Shown: positions 37,901-50,235 of the stretch, in pieces
Position numbering within the stretch: the stretch's first letter is position 1
Layout: every line of letters begins with the position of its first letter
Position numbers and translations under genes: made by a program
Notes under the pieces: model-generated
The model's input: only the letters and a program-made list of their open reading frames with translations
The model's database searches: none
What the model was told of the DNA's origin: nothing
Source of the DNA: Progne subis subis
Lineage: Eukaryota > Chordata > Aves > Passeriformes > Hirundinidae
Assembly (NCBI GenBank): GCA_022316685.1
Contig: JAKJHU010000023.1
Span: 8,419,192 to 8,483,191, forward strand
Direction: 5' to 3'
DNA: 64,000 nucleotides

Positions 37901-38177
37901 CCTGAGTGGTGAATGTGGAGGACTTGTGGAGGAATGTATGAATGACAACCTATGTGTGCTGGCCACAAGTGAAAAATAAGAGGTTTCTGACTGAAAACAG
38001 CAACCCTGGGACTGTCTGCTGGAAGCTGTGACCTGAGTTACGCTGCTGACAGTCTTTAAGGTCAGCTCTGTTGTACCTGCACCAGCTTGGCGAGGGGGCA
38101 CTTGTGAAGCCCTGTCACACTTAGGTCCCACCATGCTAAAAACATATTTGTGTGTGGTAGCTTAGTGAAAGACTTAC

Positions 38178-38311
38178 TGGTAGAAAATGCCGGTCCTTTA
38201 TCGCTTGCCTCTTTTGGCTGCGGATTGCAGGGAAGGGAGGAAAGGGTGGAGCCACCACAGCAATGGGGCCTTGGACTTTTTGCTCTCTGTTATCACCTCG
38301 GCTGCGATGTT
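38178..38311 (-). CDS. NHS: NHS exon 3
   Basis: 134-bp exon encoding about 45 residues. It starts EHRSRGDNREQ, has a Pro/Ala-rich middle (VVAPPFPPFPA) and ends IKDRHFLP. Acceptor is cccaaaacag before 38311 and donor is CTACCA|gtaagt at 38178. Phases fit exon 2 (one base carried over) and exon 4 (phase 0). The start and end match the mammalian exon, while the proline-rich centre differs, as expected for a linker after the WAVE-homology domain. Confidence 0.93.
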
Positions 38312-40249
38312 CTGTTTTGGGTGAGAAAGAAGACACAAGTCTTTCAAAGTGTTAAAAACAGACAGGTATCTCTATTAAGAGCACAACAGAGACAGGTACA
38401 GGACAGTGGACTCCAAAGACAAGGGTTCTTCTCTTCCCCAGTGACTGGCACAAATGATCCCTGTTGCGACTGAAGGGGAGAAGCACTTACTGGACATCTG
38501 GGCACCCAGAAGAGCAATGCCCATACAACCCCAGCGTATGCAATGCAGCTGAATTGTCCCCAAATGAGATTTATATCATTTATCCCAAGAGACAATGGAG
38601 CTATCTTCTAGGCACTTGAGACCCAAGGCCTGATTTCCAACAGGAACCTGCAGCTCCTATTGCCTTGAAATATTGAGATGCAATAACTATGCCTGCATCC
38701 TGCCCATATAAAATATACAGCTCTGGGGGGATAAAAAGAAACACAGCTCCAGGTGGGATTTTATTCCCTGGCTGCATGGCAGGGCTAGGTCCTAAGCACT
38801 GGCTTGATATCACAAAGGTTGTTGCAGTGCTAATGCTCGGGTTCCAGCATGAAGGAGATCATCCTAGGAACATCAAGATCTTTATTTGCCCTGGCCTAGA
38901 GGAGTCTTACTTCAGCATGGGCTCACAATATTCACTCCTCTTCTAGCATCAGTCCCAAGTCTTTAGAATCTTCCAAGTGAATGGAAGAATGCCCATGGAC
39001 TTCCCATCTCTGATTTTAGGTGACAGTTAGATAATTGCTGTTTGCATGGAGTGCTGCTGAAAGGAGATAATATATTGACTCGTTCCACTAGATGTGGTCC
39101 AGCCAAAATTTTTTGCTGGTAGCATAGCTGTTTTATGACCTAAAATTTAATTTTAGTTGCTTCTGGGTAAACAGATAAAGAGATAATGAAATTCTGATAG
39201 AAGAGAGAGTTGAGACACAATAAACATGTTTAGAGCAAATTTTAAACTAAAATTTCATCCCCATATATGCAGTTATTTGGAAAATAAGATAAAGCAGCAC
39301 ATGAAAAGCTGTCTGCTGAACCCGCACAGCTACCATTAATTGTGGAGGATGGGAAATTGCCAAAACTGAGATTTGTAACTTTAAAATGATGAGACCATTT
39401 TCTGGAGCTGCTGTCAGGATTTCTCTGCCCACAAGATGGCAGGCAAAGATCAGCCTGGTTCTGGGACAACTGCAAAGCAGAGCTGCTGAGAACAGAAAAG
39501 AACTTCTGCTTTACTCCAGCACGACTGTGGTTGCAATTTGGCCGTATCACGCTCTGGCCTGCTGTAAAGACATACTGCATTCCACAGCGTGTTCCTGACC
39601 TAAGGCCTGCAGAGATGGTCAAACGTGGTAATTAATTGGAACATCTTATCCAGCTAACAGATGCTCTGCAGTTATAAGTAATCGATTATTATTATAAGCT
39701 AATAACAGTAATAAATGAGCAAGGCAATTAGAGCTGTTGGTGCAAAATGCTTCAAGACAGGAGGCTGCTGCTGAACATTTTAAGCATGACCTGCAAGGAT
39801 TTTCTCCCTCCTTATGGCACAGAATAAAGAGAGCCTTGTTTGCCTGCTTTATCTTACGTCCTGGTAATAATTTTCCCCTTGGTTAGGTTCCTAGTGAAAA
39901 CTGACCTTTCCCCATCTTTTGCCTTTCCTTTAATGTGCTGTTTAGGACCATCCAGATGTTAGCATCTAGTAAATTCTCTTTATGGCAGGGATCCAGGAGC
40001 CTGGTTATGACCTTGTTACTCCTGCTTCCTTTCTGTGTCTCTTTGAGATCACAGGTCTACAGTTTATTAGGCAGTGTCAGAAAATGTTCCCTAGCCTGGG
40101 AAGGAGAGTCTCGCCCAACCCTTCCAAGCTGTCCAGGACATCTATTACCTGACTTTCAGCTGCCACTCTTGAAGGACATGGACATCCTCCAGTATCATGC
40201 TTGGAAACCTTGAGCAGATAGCTCAGTTTTTGTGGAGACTAATACCACT

Positions 40250-40335
40250 GGGCTCCAGTTTCAGCCCTTGTGAAGGGCTTTGTGACTAGATAATCTTTAA
40301 GGTCCCTTCAAACCCAAACCATTCCGTGATTCTAC
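40250..40335 (+). mobile_element. CR1 LINE 3' end fragment
   Basis: Sequence gactagataatctttaaggt, then cccttcaa and an ATTCCGTGATTCT tail, matches the 3' end of avian CR1 LINEs, which finish in ATTCTATG-type repeats. It lies in NHS intron 2 about 150 bp from the exon 2 donor. Confidence 0.8.
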
Positions 40336-40482
40336 AGTTCTGTCACTTCTTGGCATGAGTAAGTCCCAGTGCAGGTCAGTGCCCACAGTTCTGCGTGCTT
40401 GTGCCTGAGCATCGTTCTGCTGCCTGGAGTGGGCCATGGAGAGGTGTTACGTGTGTGGAGCTGGAGCACGGGGAGCACCTAC

Positions 40483-40635
40483 CTCTGCGCAAGGCTCGCA
40501 GGTGCTGCTTGGCGTGGTGGTGCAGCTCCTCCACGCAGGGCGGTCTGGTGGAGGGCAGAAAGATGTTTCTTTGCTGATGCCAAGGTGCTCGGTAGTAGAC
40601 GCTCAGTTTGCTCTCTGCATCAAGGTTGGAGACAG
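40483..40635 (-). CDS. NHS: NHS exon 2 (end of WAVE-homology domain)
   Basis: 153-bp internal exon encoding about 51 residues, running from [20 protein letters not shown] to the LRALRR end. Acceptor is tttatcctgcag before 40635 and donor is CAGAG|gtaggt at 40483. It starts in phase 1 (two bases complete a codon from exon 1) and ends with one base of a Glu codon finished by exon 3. In the NHS family this block belongs to the N-terminal WAVE-homology domain, which contacts Abi and the WAVE complex. The sequence is nearly identical to the mammalian exon as I remember it. The open frame upstream of the acceptor is intronic read-through. Confidence 0.95.
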
Positions 40636-43600
40636 CTGCAGGATAAAAAATAAGAGTGCAACGTAAGACTTCTAGTCTCTCTTCCATCATCTTAGCTGAA
40701 AAGGAAAGGTTCTTGCTTGGAACAGCATCATCAAGAACAGGCACTGGCTTTGTTACAACCTTTACTCCCATCAAATAGCAGCAGACATTATTTTCTCCGT
40801 GTTTCCACATCATGCTATACCAGTTAGCCTTTAGGCAGTGCCCTTTTACCAGATTGCAAATGGCTCTATGGAGGCAAGCAGGTGAAATGATACTGTATCG
40901 AGGTTTTTTTATATAAATGGACCAAAGGGATAATAATTTTATAGATAGCAAAACAAAAATGCAAAAAAACTACACAGTCTTTCCACAGTGACATTTTGAG
41001 CAAAGGCAGTGGGAAGAATAAGTCTTCCATTTACTCAATCTCTTGCCAATGTGCTCTTTCACTACATCATGTTACACACAACTAGTTTCTGACACAGGTT
41101 GCTAGTTCGCTGCCTTCCAGGGCATAACAGCTGAGATTAACTGCTTGCCTTGCTGAGAGACTTTGACTGTCGCCTATCAAAAGAGGTTCCTTTAATAGAC
41201 AGGGACTTCTGTGGGACAGGAACGCTTCAGTTCCTCTAAAGATAAATCCCAGAAGTCTGCCTCTGAAAATTATATGAATCAAGTTCCACTAAAGGTTTGA
41301 GAGATTTTTTTTTTAGGAGTGCTGGGACTCATGGGAGTCCCGTAGACTATTCCCAGCCCCAGGGTACACAGTAGATAGCTTTCCAAGCAGGAAAGCAGGA
41401 GTGGGCGGCCATGGGAGATGCCAGCACTCTGCCCCAGCCAGCGGCAGGGAGCAGACTCATCCTGAGCCCAGAAGATGGTGGCACACCCTGAGGTATAGAT
41501 AGCACTGGGCTTGATCCTTCTACCACAGGCACCAACACAGACAGACTCTGGTCTAATGCCAAGGAGCTGCTGCAGCTGGTTTGCTCACAGGACAGCACAG
41601 TGTGACACAGGCAGGCAGCCTCATGCACAGGAGACACCTCCTGGGCTTCCCTTCCCAGCAGCAACCAAAGCCCCCACTGGCCATGCACTCTTCTCCTTTG
41701 CATATTTCAGGGCTCTCATCTACTTTACTGCTTTTGCACTCTCTTACCCTTTTTAGAGGGGTAGCCAGTGCATCATGACAGAGAATGGCTCTCTGGTGGA
41801 GATGCTTTGGTCTTTCTTGTTTTGTTGCTTTCTTTAATGCAAAACCACATTCACTCAGCCTGAAGGCATACCAGTGCTTTTTACAGAGAAAGAATTGAGA
41901 AAGTACAGTTGGAGAAGAAGGAGGGAGCAGGCAGAAGAGAAGAAACCTCGGAACCATGCTGCCATGTGTGGGATGATGAGAGACTGTCAGTTTATTTGAT
42001 TAGAAAGAAAACCCCAATAGTTCACCAAAATTTGTAGGTGTCATATTGGAAGTGGTGGTACGATATCATGAACAGAACTGCTGAAGTTCAGGTTCTCAGA
42101 GCTTCAGCAAAAATGAAGGGACCCTAAATCCTGTCTGCTAGGGAGCCTTGCTTTGCTGCTCAGTGGATTTTTGCAGGTGGGGTTTCACTCATTTTTTCAG
42201 CACATTTGTAGTGCTGCTCCATGCAACAGGCATGGTGTCAGTGCAAGGAATGGCACCAGGGGGAGAAAAACATGATAATGGAAGAAGGTAGTAGGATGAA
42301 TGATGGCAACCTGTCAGTGCTTGCTCATCATAAGGATTTACCAATTAAATTTTTGACATTGCAAAAAACATCATGTTGCCAAACTGGAGGCAGAGCTTTC
42401 GATGGCTTGTCTGTCTGCTACCACTGCAGTAGGGAAATACCTCACTTGCACGAGCTGATTTTATATATCTTTTACCCCTTGAAGGTAATAAAGCACTATG
42501 TCTGTTTTACATACAAGGTACTGAGACAAAGCAACTTGCCCTGATCCTGTTCTGAGCCACACTTCCTCCCTGGGAATCTCAGCTCAGGACAAACATTTTT
42601 ACGCTAGAGTAATGACACCCCACCCATTCTATGTATTGCCTAGGGCATGTGGTATTCATGATCACAAATTGTACCCTGGAGGCTAATGAAAAGGCAGGTA
42701 CAAGCAGTTTCTTCCTGCTCCCAGAAAAATCTGTCTAGACTGTAGACTAGTAGTTGTCTGTGATGAATATCAGTGAGTGGAAAGTTTTACCTACTTACAA
42801 AATTTTCAGATATTTCATCAGACTAGAATAGATTTTGCTGCAAAATTTAGCTTGTAGAAAGCTCTTTTGGCATTGGCAACAGCATCTTACAAATAAGAGT
42901 AGAAGCTGGGTTAATATACTTTGTGTGAGACTTAAAAATGAAACCAAGCTCATGCAAACTCTGCTACACACCTACTGTTGTAGACACATGTTGGTGTTGA
43001 CAGATAAAACAGCATGGCCTCTTAGCCATCCAACAAGTGTCTCTTAGCCAGCAGACCTGGCAGAGCTAATGCACAGTGCTGTCCCAGGAGAAAAACCACA
43101 AATACATAGCTTATCTTCAAATGACAGGGCACTAAGAAGCTCACAGTACCCTGTGCTGTGGCCCCAGCTAGCACCCATCCATGTCTTCTCCCCTTTCCCT
43201 GCAGGGTCTCTGATTCATGGTAACAGGAAACACACCCCCCAACACCAATAATGCAGAAATATTGCACAGTACTCACTGAACTGACCAATCCTTTAAAATA
43301 CTCCAAAGCTGGAGTGGGTTTTCTAGGAGGTCCAGAATAGAAACTAAAAGTGCTGGCAGAAAAAGCTGCAAGGGGCTGAATGTTCTCAGCCTGCAGTGGG
43401 GAAGAAGCTCAGAGGGAGGGAGCAGCACTGGGTAGGGTGGAGGACAATGCTGGCCCGAGGATAAGCAAGCATAAACCCAAAATGAATGCAATTAGTCTGA
43501 AAGTTTGAGGAACAGCATCCCAACCTCAGAGCAGCAAAGCTCTGAAAAAAAACTCCTGGAAAGAGGAAAGAGTGAAAAAGCTACCAAGTGAGTAAAAGCC

Positions 43601-46600
43601 TGCCAAAACAAAGACCTGCTTCCATTTCATTCCTTGCACACTGTCCTTTGCATGTCCTTCTCTGTCCTTTGCACACTGCCTGTTCTTCTGCAATGGCATT
43701 TTGCCTGCCCTCACTGATTGCCCCTGGGAACTGGGCACCATGCTGGGAGCTGAAACCAGAGGATGCAACCCCTGGAGTGGATTGTGAGCTTTAAGGACTA
43801 CTGAACATCTAATTTTCTTCACAGGACTGAATCTCTTACTTTAACTAAAAGAAAAAAGCCAACCCTGTGGCAGGGTAATTCAGCAGACAAAGAGCACTGG
43901 GCACTGAGATCTAGAAGAAATGTGCAGTCAAAGCTTCACCGTATGCTTCTGCTAGGAGCTGGCATTAAGTATTAAGACTCGCTGTATCTCTGTTCTGTGA
44001 AGTGAGGATAAGGTATCTCTTTCAGCCAGCACTTCCTTTACTCAGTGTTTTACACTGCAGGCTGTTTTTACAATGCTGAGCTGGCGCGTGGCTGTAGCCC
44101 CTCCACATCTTCATAATATGCATAATAAATAAAGCAATATAGAAACTGTAAAGACACAGTCTTTTAACAATTAACAGCTGGACATCACACTGAATGAGAA
44201 AAAAAGCCAATACAGAGATAGGAAATGCTACATTTCAGGCATCAGACATAGACTGTTAACTTATTTTTAGTGTGCACTTTGATCAATTTAGACTATACAA
44301 GTGAATCATATAAACTATCATTTCATTTCATTCCTGAGTTAAAGTAATTGGTTGTGTTTTTTTTGTCTTGTGGGATGACAAAATGACAAGAGACCATTTA
44401 AATGGATTCTCCATTCCATTCTGTGGATCCATTAACATTGGCTGGTTTCCTAACAACCAATGTCAAACAGAAATACACTAATGGCTCTTCTCATGAGAAG
44501 ATTTTTGAAGATTTACAAATAGCTTTTTTATTGAAGTAGATCATATTTATCATTTACAGATCCTTCTCATCTTCACATCCGCTCATTCTCTCCCTCTTTT
44601 AACCAAGCAGAAAAAGGATCCTGCCATAGCAGAGCTGCATGTGGATGCTTGAAGGTTGTGCGGCTTTAGTGCACTCAGGCATGGTTGTTCTAATAATAAC
44701 ACCACAAAGGCCAAGCAAGAAAGATTTCTGCTCTATTTATTTGATAGATCCAGGGGTTTCCCCCCACAACTCCGTCTGCTTTTATAGACACTTGCCTCCC
44801 CCCTTCCCAGATCCTTCTGTTTCTCAACTTTCTATTATTTCTATCTGCATTATAGTTGCAATTACCTGTCAGGGGAAGAAGGAAAAAAGATAATTTCATA
44901 TGTTTCCTGATCCAGAGAGAAAACATGATTTGTTGTAAGGTGTGAAAAAGTGTGCAGCCTGGAGGGAATTGGAGCAGTGAGCAAGGAAGCTGCCTACATG
45001 TTTAGGGCCAGTGCCCAGCGCTGTCAGCCCCGAATTCTGCACAGGGAAAGCTGAACCGGCAGCTGCCAAATCCTTAAAGTATCCAGATTCCAAAAGACAA
45101 AACCCAAAATTAAAAAGGATCAGACTAGTGAATAAGCCTATTTCAGAGCCCAGTTATGCTTAAGAGAGGGTGTAATGAGCCAAGCTCTTTGCAGGAGACA
45201 GAGGTGCTGGGGGCTCTGCACTTGGTGAAACTCCCCCTCTCTGCACACCCTGCTTCAGGGGTGCAGGATGCATCCAAAGGTTGCTGTGGCCAGCAGCCCC
45301 ATGCCAGGCTCTGCTGAGGAAAGTCATTCTTCTCTAGCATTAAGGTGGTTCACCTGTCCTTTTAGCATATGCCGTTTTTTCTAGCTATTTCGTGTAAAAA
45401 TGGTGACTTTTCCTTGTGTGATTCAATGTCATAAGAAAGCTGGATGTTAATCCAGATTTGCGTAAATAGGCCTATGCCAGCAGCAGCAGAATTCAACGTG
45501 ATCAGCCTCTTCCTCAACTACTGCCCAGGTCAGCAGTGAGTTACTGCCTGCTGTGTTTGTGTGCAAAACATTGCAAGAAAATTAATTCTGAGGAAGACGA
45601 GATTATCTCAAAGACTAGGCAGCCTGGCAGCACATCCAACTTCATCATGCAATTTAGCGCATAAATGTTTCATTGAGGCAAGTGCTGAGTCTGATGTGAA
45701 TTTTATTTATAGCTCCGTATGTCTTGAATGTACGCTTCCCCCAACGTACTCGTGTAACCACTGGAGCACCCGGGGGTTTAAGCCTACAACACTGCTAAAA
45801 GTCTAGAGTCGCTCCTTTGCTGTTCATGTCCCACATCCATCAGCAAGCTCAGTACTTTCAAAGCACCTCCCTCTGCGGCTGCTGCTTCCCAGTGATGGCA
45901 AAGACAGCGCCAGGCTTACCCAGGAGAAACACTGGAGTCTGGAGCTCCTTGAAGGCGGAACAATCACTCAGTTTTCAACAATTGTGTTCCCTCCCAACCA
46001 TGCATATACCCAGACATTTCCCTATTTGCCAGTGGCAAACCCCACCAACAGGAACTACGAGTAGCTATTTGGATGAGCTACTTTCCTGTCCCATCTTTAT
46101 TAGCAATTGAAAAACACCCATGCAAAGGGACTGTGTTGGTGGGGCTGCTGTTCACTGCAAATAAGGCTACTGGCTCATCAGCTTTTCCAGCACCCAGCTG
46201 AACAATGGCAACCTCACTGTAACTTCAGTGACTACACCTACAAGCAAGGGTATGCACACAGTTTCCCTCACACCTCTAGAAAAAATACCAAGTGACTGCA
46301 GCTAGAAACCGGGACATTCCCCAGTGCCCTTGGAAACCCTGGTCACCCTGGCAGGGGCAGGATGCCATGCTCTTTCCCCACCAAGTCAGTGCCAGAGCAA
46401 CACCTGACAGTGTTCTTTTCAAAAGCTCTTTTGCTGGGACAGGGACATCAGAGGAATGTGACAGGCACTCTCACTCCTTGGCACTGCAGAGGCTGCTGAG
46501 GACCCTGCCTGTGCTTCCCAGTCCTTCTCTTCCCTGGGAAGCTGTCTGTGGTCCACCTTCCCTGGGACAAGTGGGAAATGAGACAGTCTTCACAGGGCTT

Positions 46601-49600
46601 TCTAAGCACATCTCTCCTGCAAGGCAAGAGATGCTCAACTCAATGAAAGAGAGAACTGCATGCCAAACCCCGTTTCCTCACCAACCAAGTACATCTTTGG
46701 GATTTGTTCAGGGTCTGGGTAGGATGCCCCCATCCTTGGCCACATCTTTTGTTCCTGTTTTCCTGGTGCATTCTGCCATTTGTGAGGGTGCTATTTAGGG
46801 CAGATGTTTCCCTTTCAGTCCTCACAGCGTGCACTGTCACAGGGCCACAGGTGACTGATGACCCACTTTAGGTGGTTTGCTCCTTGGCTACTTCTCTCTG
46901 GGAGCCTGTGCTGGAAAACATGGTTTGTAATGGCCTTGTGCATCATTATGTCTTATTGCTTTTATCAGGGCAGAAATCCAGAATATTTCTGAATAGTTTT
47001 TGTGTTGTGCAACCTGAGTTCAGGAGTGACGTGAGTGGAAAGCTCCAGTGACACAGACCCCAAGAGAAGGTTTGGGCAACCGGTCTGGACCTGAAGCCTG
47101 GATCACCACATCTGCCCTGCCACTGGCACTTGCACATGCAAATCAAAGCCAGTGCAACTGTGTCTATGCAGGCTGCAGCTGCCCTCCAGAAAAACAGGAG
47201 GGGAGACATGACAAAACAAGTTAAATCTTTAGCTACATGTGGGCAACAGCATGTGTACAATTAATCTGTTCTACACTCATGAACGTCCAATTTAGCTCAT
47301 TTTTCAAACTCAAGCAAAAAGGCAGAAACCTCACTGACAGAATCTGTTGAGAAAGACCACAATCTTTTATGTTCTTTGTGCTATTTTGTATCCTGCCAAT
47401 ACAATGAAACCTCTCGTTTCAATCACAGTTTCTTAGCACATCCCTGTGGCATTTTTCTGCCTTGCATTATGCTACACAGGGAAATAACAACTATTCAGGA
47501 GAAAAAAGGGCAAGTGGGCAAAACCCCATCCATATTTGGCATTCAGCCAGCAGAGAGATTAAAACACTGGAAAGCATATGATTTGGATGTCATTTCCATG
47601 AGCATATCCCTGAATTTTGCATTTACCTGATGTTTGGTTGACTGGCACAGACATAATTCAAGAGGGCTAGGAGGTGTGTGGTTCTTATACATGTAAGAAG
47701 ATTAGGCTGTTGAGCAATATGCACTTATGTGAAGAGTACCACATGCTAATCCCATTCTTGGCTTTGCTGCTTTCAACCACTGCTGGTGGTGTTTGAACGT
47801 ATTTTAAACTGCTTTTCCTAACTGTCAAATATGTTACAGTGGCCAGAATGGAACTTCGTATTTCAAAGTATTTCAAAGCTGTCACTGCAGGATAGACAAT
47901 AACCTCTTAGAAATACAGAGTACTTTATATGTTCAAGCCTCCATTCCTGTGAAGTTTCCCTAGCCAGCAGTTTCTTCCTTTCCTTTTATTCCTGTTCTCA
48001 GGTCTATGCTTTACTGAGCCTCCAAGAGTGCCCTGCAGGGCAATGGTAAAAAAAAACAAAACAAAACTAAGCAGACAACATGGCAGTCCTGCCTGGCAAG
48101 CTTAAGGCTACTGTTAGGTCAACTGTTCTGCAGGAATATTTATTTCATATTCAATCAGATTGCTGGCATGCTCCATGAGAAAACAAAGAGCTAGCTAGCC
48201 AGTAAAATAGTGAAGGCATTAGAGTCTTAGATAAAAACCAAAACCAGAACTATTTTAAGGTTACTGGACCTAACGATAAGGATGAATTGTTACAGCAGGG
48301 ATGATACAACATCCCACATATGCACACATGTCTGTGTATTTCCAGAGCATGTAACTGAAATCAGTGTCCCAAGAGAGCCCTTTCAGTCCTACATGCCTAA
48401 TTAGTTGGAAGCACTTCTTTCAATTTAACACACTTTCAACACAGATTTCTTCCTATGTTGACCTTTCATATTACTCCCACTCTGGATATGCAGCAAGATA
48501 AAATCTCTTATCTCCAGCAGTGTAGTGTATGGTCTCAATAACACACTTTGTAAGTGTGCTTTTAGACATCCTTTACAATTCTCTCCCACTGCTCTGCTAT
48601 TTTTCTCCTGTACTGACTCAGCCCCAATCACTACTAAGCTTGCCTGAGTGGCTCCAGCAGGTCACCATAATGCTCTCCTTTTTATCACAGAGAAGTGTGC
48701 TGTTCACTGTGATGTTGCATTCAGATCAGTCACCTTGATTTCACATGCCAGCACTCAAGAACAAAGCTCTACAAAATTAATTTACTATTCCAACTACCTT
48801 AGTTAATATTTACTTTCAGAATCTTGGAAAAAAAAAATCCTATAGACAATTTTATGGTAGGTCAAACTGGGTTTTGGTAGCAGTTTTAGGGTATCCTGCC
48901 TATTCTTCTACTCAAAACATTCAATTCCCCTGCATATTTCTGTCTGAATATTTGCACCTCAAGTGGTCACTTTTAAGTAATAGCCTTTTGAGTCTATGCT
49001 GAGCATCCTATTTGAAAGAAGAGCAGAAACTTGGTCATTGCAGCACCTATTTCCACATCAGCATCCATAGTATGAACAACCTCTCCACATTTGTGAACCT
49101 AGAGACCATGAGTAAAATATCATGAACCTTGAAAAAGCACACTGGAAGATGACACTCAACAAAGAATATGCTGTACTTGCCATATTGGAAGATAAGATTC
49201 AGATGACTTATTCCAAGTACAGCAGATGTATTTCTGTTTTCCTTGAAATTTTCAAAAACTGCAACCTTCCATCTAAGCTCTAGGACTTAAGTCTCCATAC
49301 CATCTCTTGATTCTTAGAAGCAGCATTTAGAATCAAAGATGCCAGTTTGCAGAGAAAATGAATGAGCCGGGCCCCTCTTCCCTTCTGCTGGCACTGCCTG
49401 TAGGCTGAGGGAATCAAACCCCCAGGAGTCAGGAACAACAAGCAATGTGTTAGGAGTAGAGATAGTGGCTTGTATTTCACACTTCTTCCTTCCCATCAGT
49501 CTTTTTCAGTGAGCTTGGCTAGATGCCTTGGATGCCACTTAACTGCAAGTTGAGGTAAATAGCAAGTTTCTTCCGATTCTATTTAGTAATTACTATGCAA

Positions 49601-50119
49601 TACTATGTATGTAAGCACTACTACAACATGTCCCCTTAAATCACTCGCAGCCCTTCAGGGCAAGACAGAAAGTCAAGCATCTCAGTGGGACCAAAAGGAA
49701 GTATTTTTTTCCTTCTTCTGGAGAAATATTCTTGCTGCTCCTGCAGCTCTATAAGTCTGTTCTGCAGAAGGATTGAGAGACTTGCTCTGTTTCTCTATCC
49801 CTGTCTCTGAATAGCTTCCTCCCCAGAATGGTAAGGCAGCATGTTTCTTGGGACAGGCAACAAAAATCCCACATGCTCTCCTCCACAAGGTCTCTCTGGA
49901 GCCACCCTGATGGTGGCCCAGAGCTGGCTGGCACAGGGGTGCAGTTACAGATACAACCAGTTCATGGTGTAATTCTGGTTCTTTGAGTACAACACTTCCC
50001 CAGTCCCAGTAAGCACCAAGTCCTCCACTACCAGCCTCCTCAGATGTTTGGTTTGGCTCTGGCCTCCCAAGCCACTTACTTAGAGCCCAGTTTCAGACAA
50101 CCATCTGAATCAGCCCACA

Positions 50120-50235
50120 AATCACAGAACCAGACTGGATTGGGCTGTAAGTGACCTTGGAGATCACCCAATTCCAACTCCCTTCCGTGGGCAGGAACAC
50201 CTTTCATTAGACCAGATTGCTCTGGGCCAAGAGAA
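50120..50235 (-). mobile_element. CR1 LINE fragment, minus orientation
   Basis: Plus sequence atcacagaaccagactggat through gaccttggagatcacccaat, gggcaggaacacctttcatt and agaccagattgctctgggcc matches the reverse complement of the avian CR1 3' region by eye. Confidence 0.85.

Noticed and set aside
37581..37979. 132-codon plus-strand frame in NHS intron 3
   Set aside because: No domain, no splice context and no codon signal; antisense to NHS and probably chance.
46292..46798. 168-codon plus-strand frame in NHS intron 1
   Set aside because: Composition is like the surrounding non-coding DNA, with no recognisable motif.
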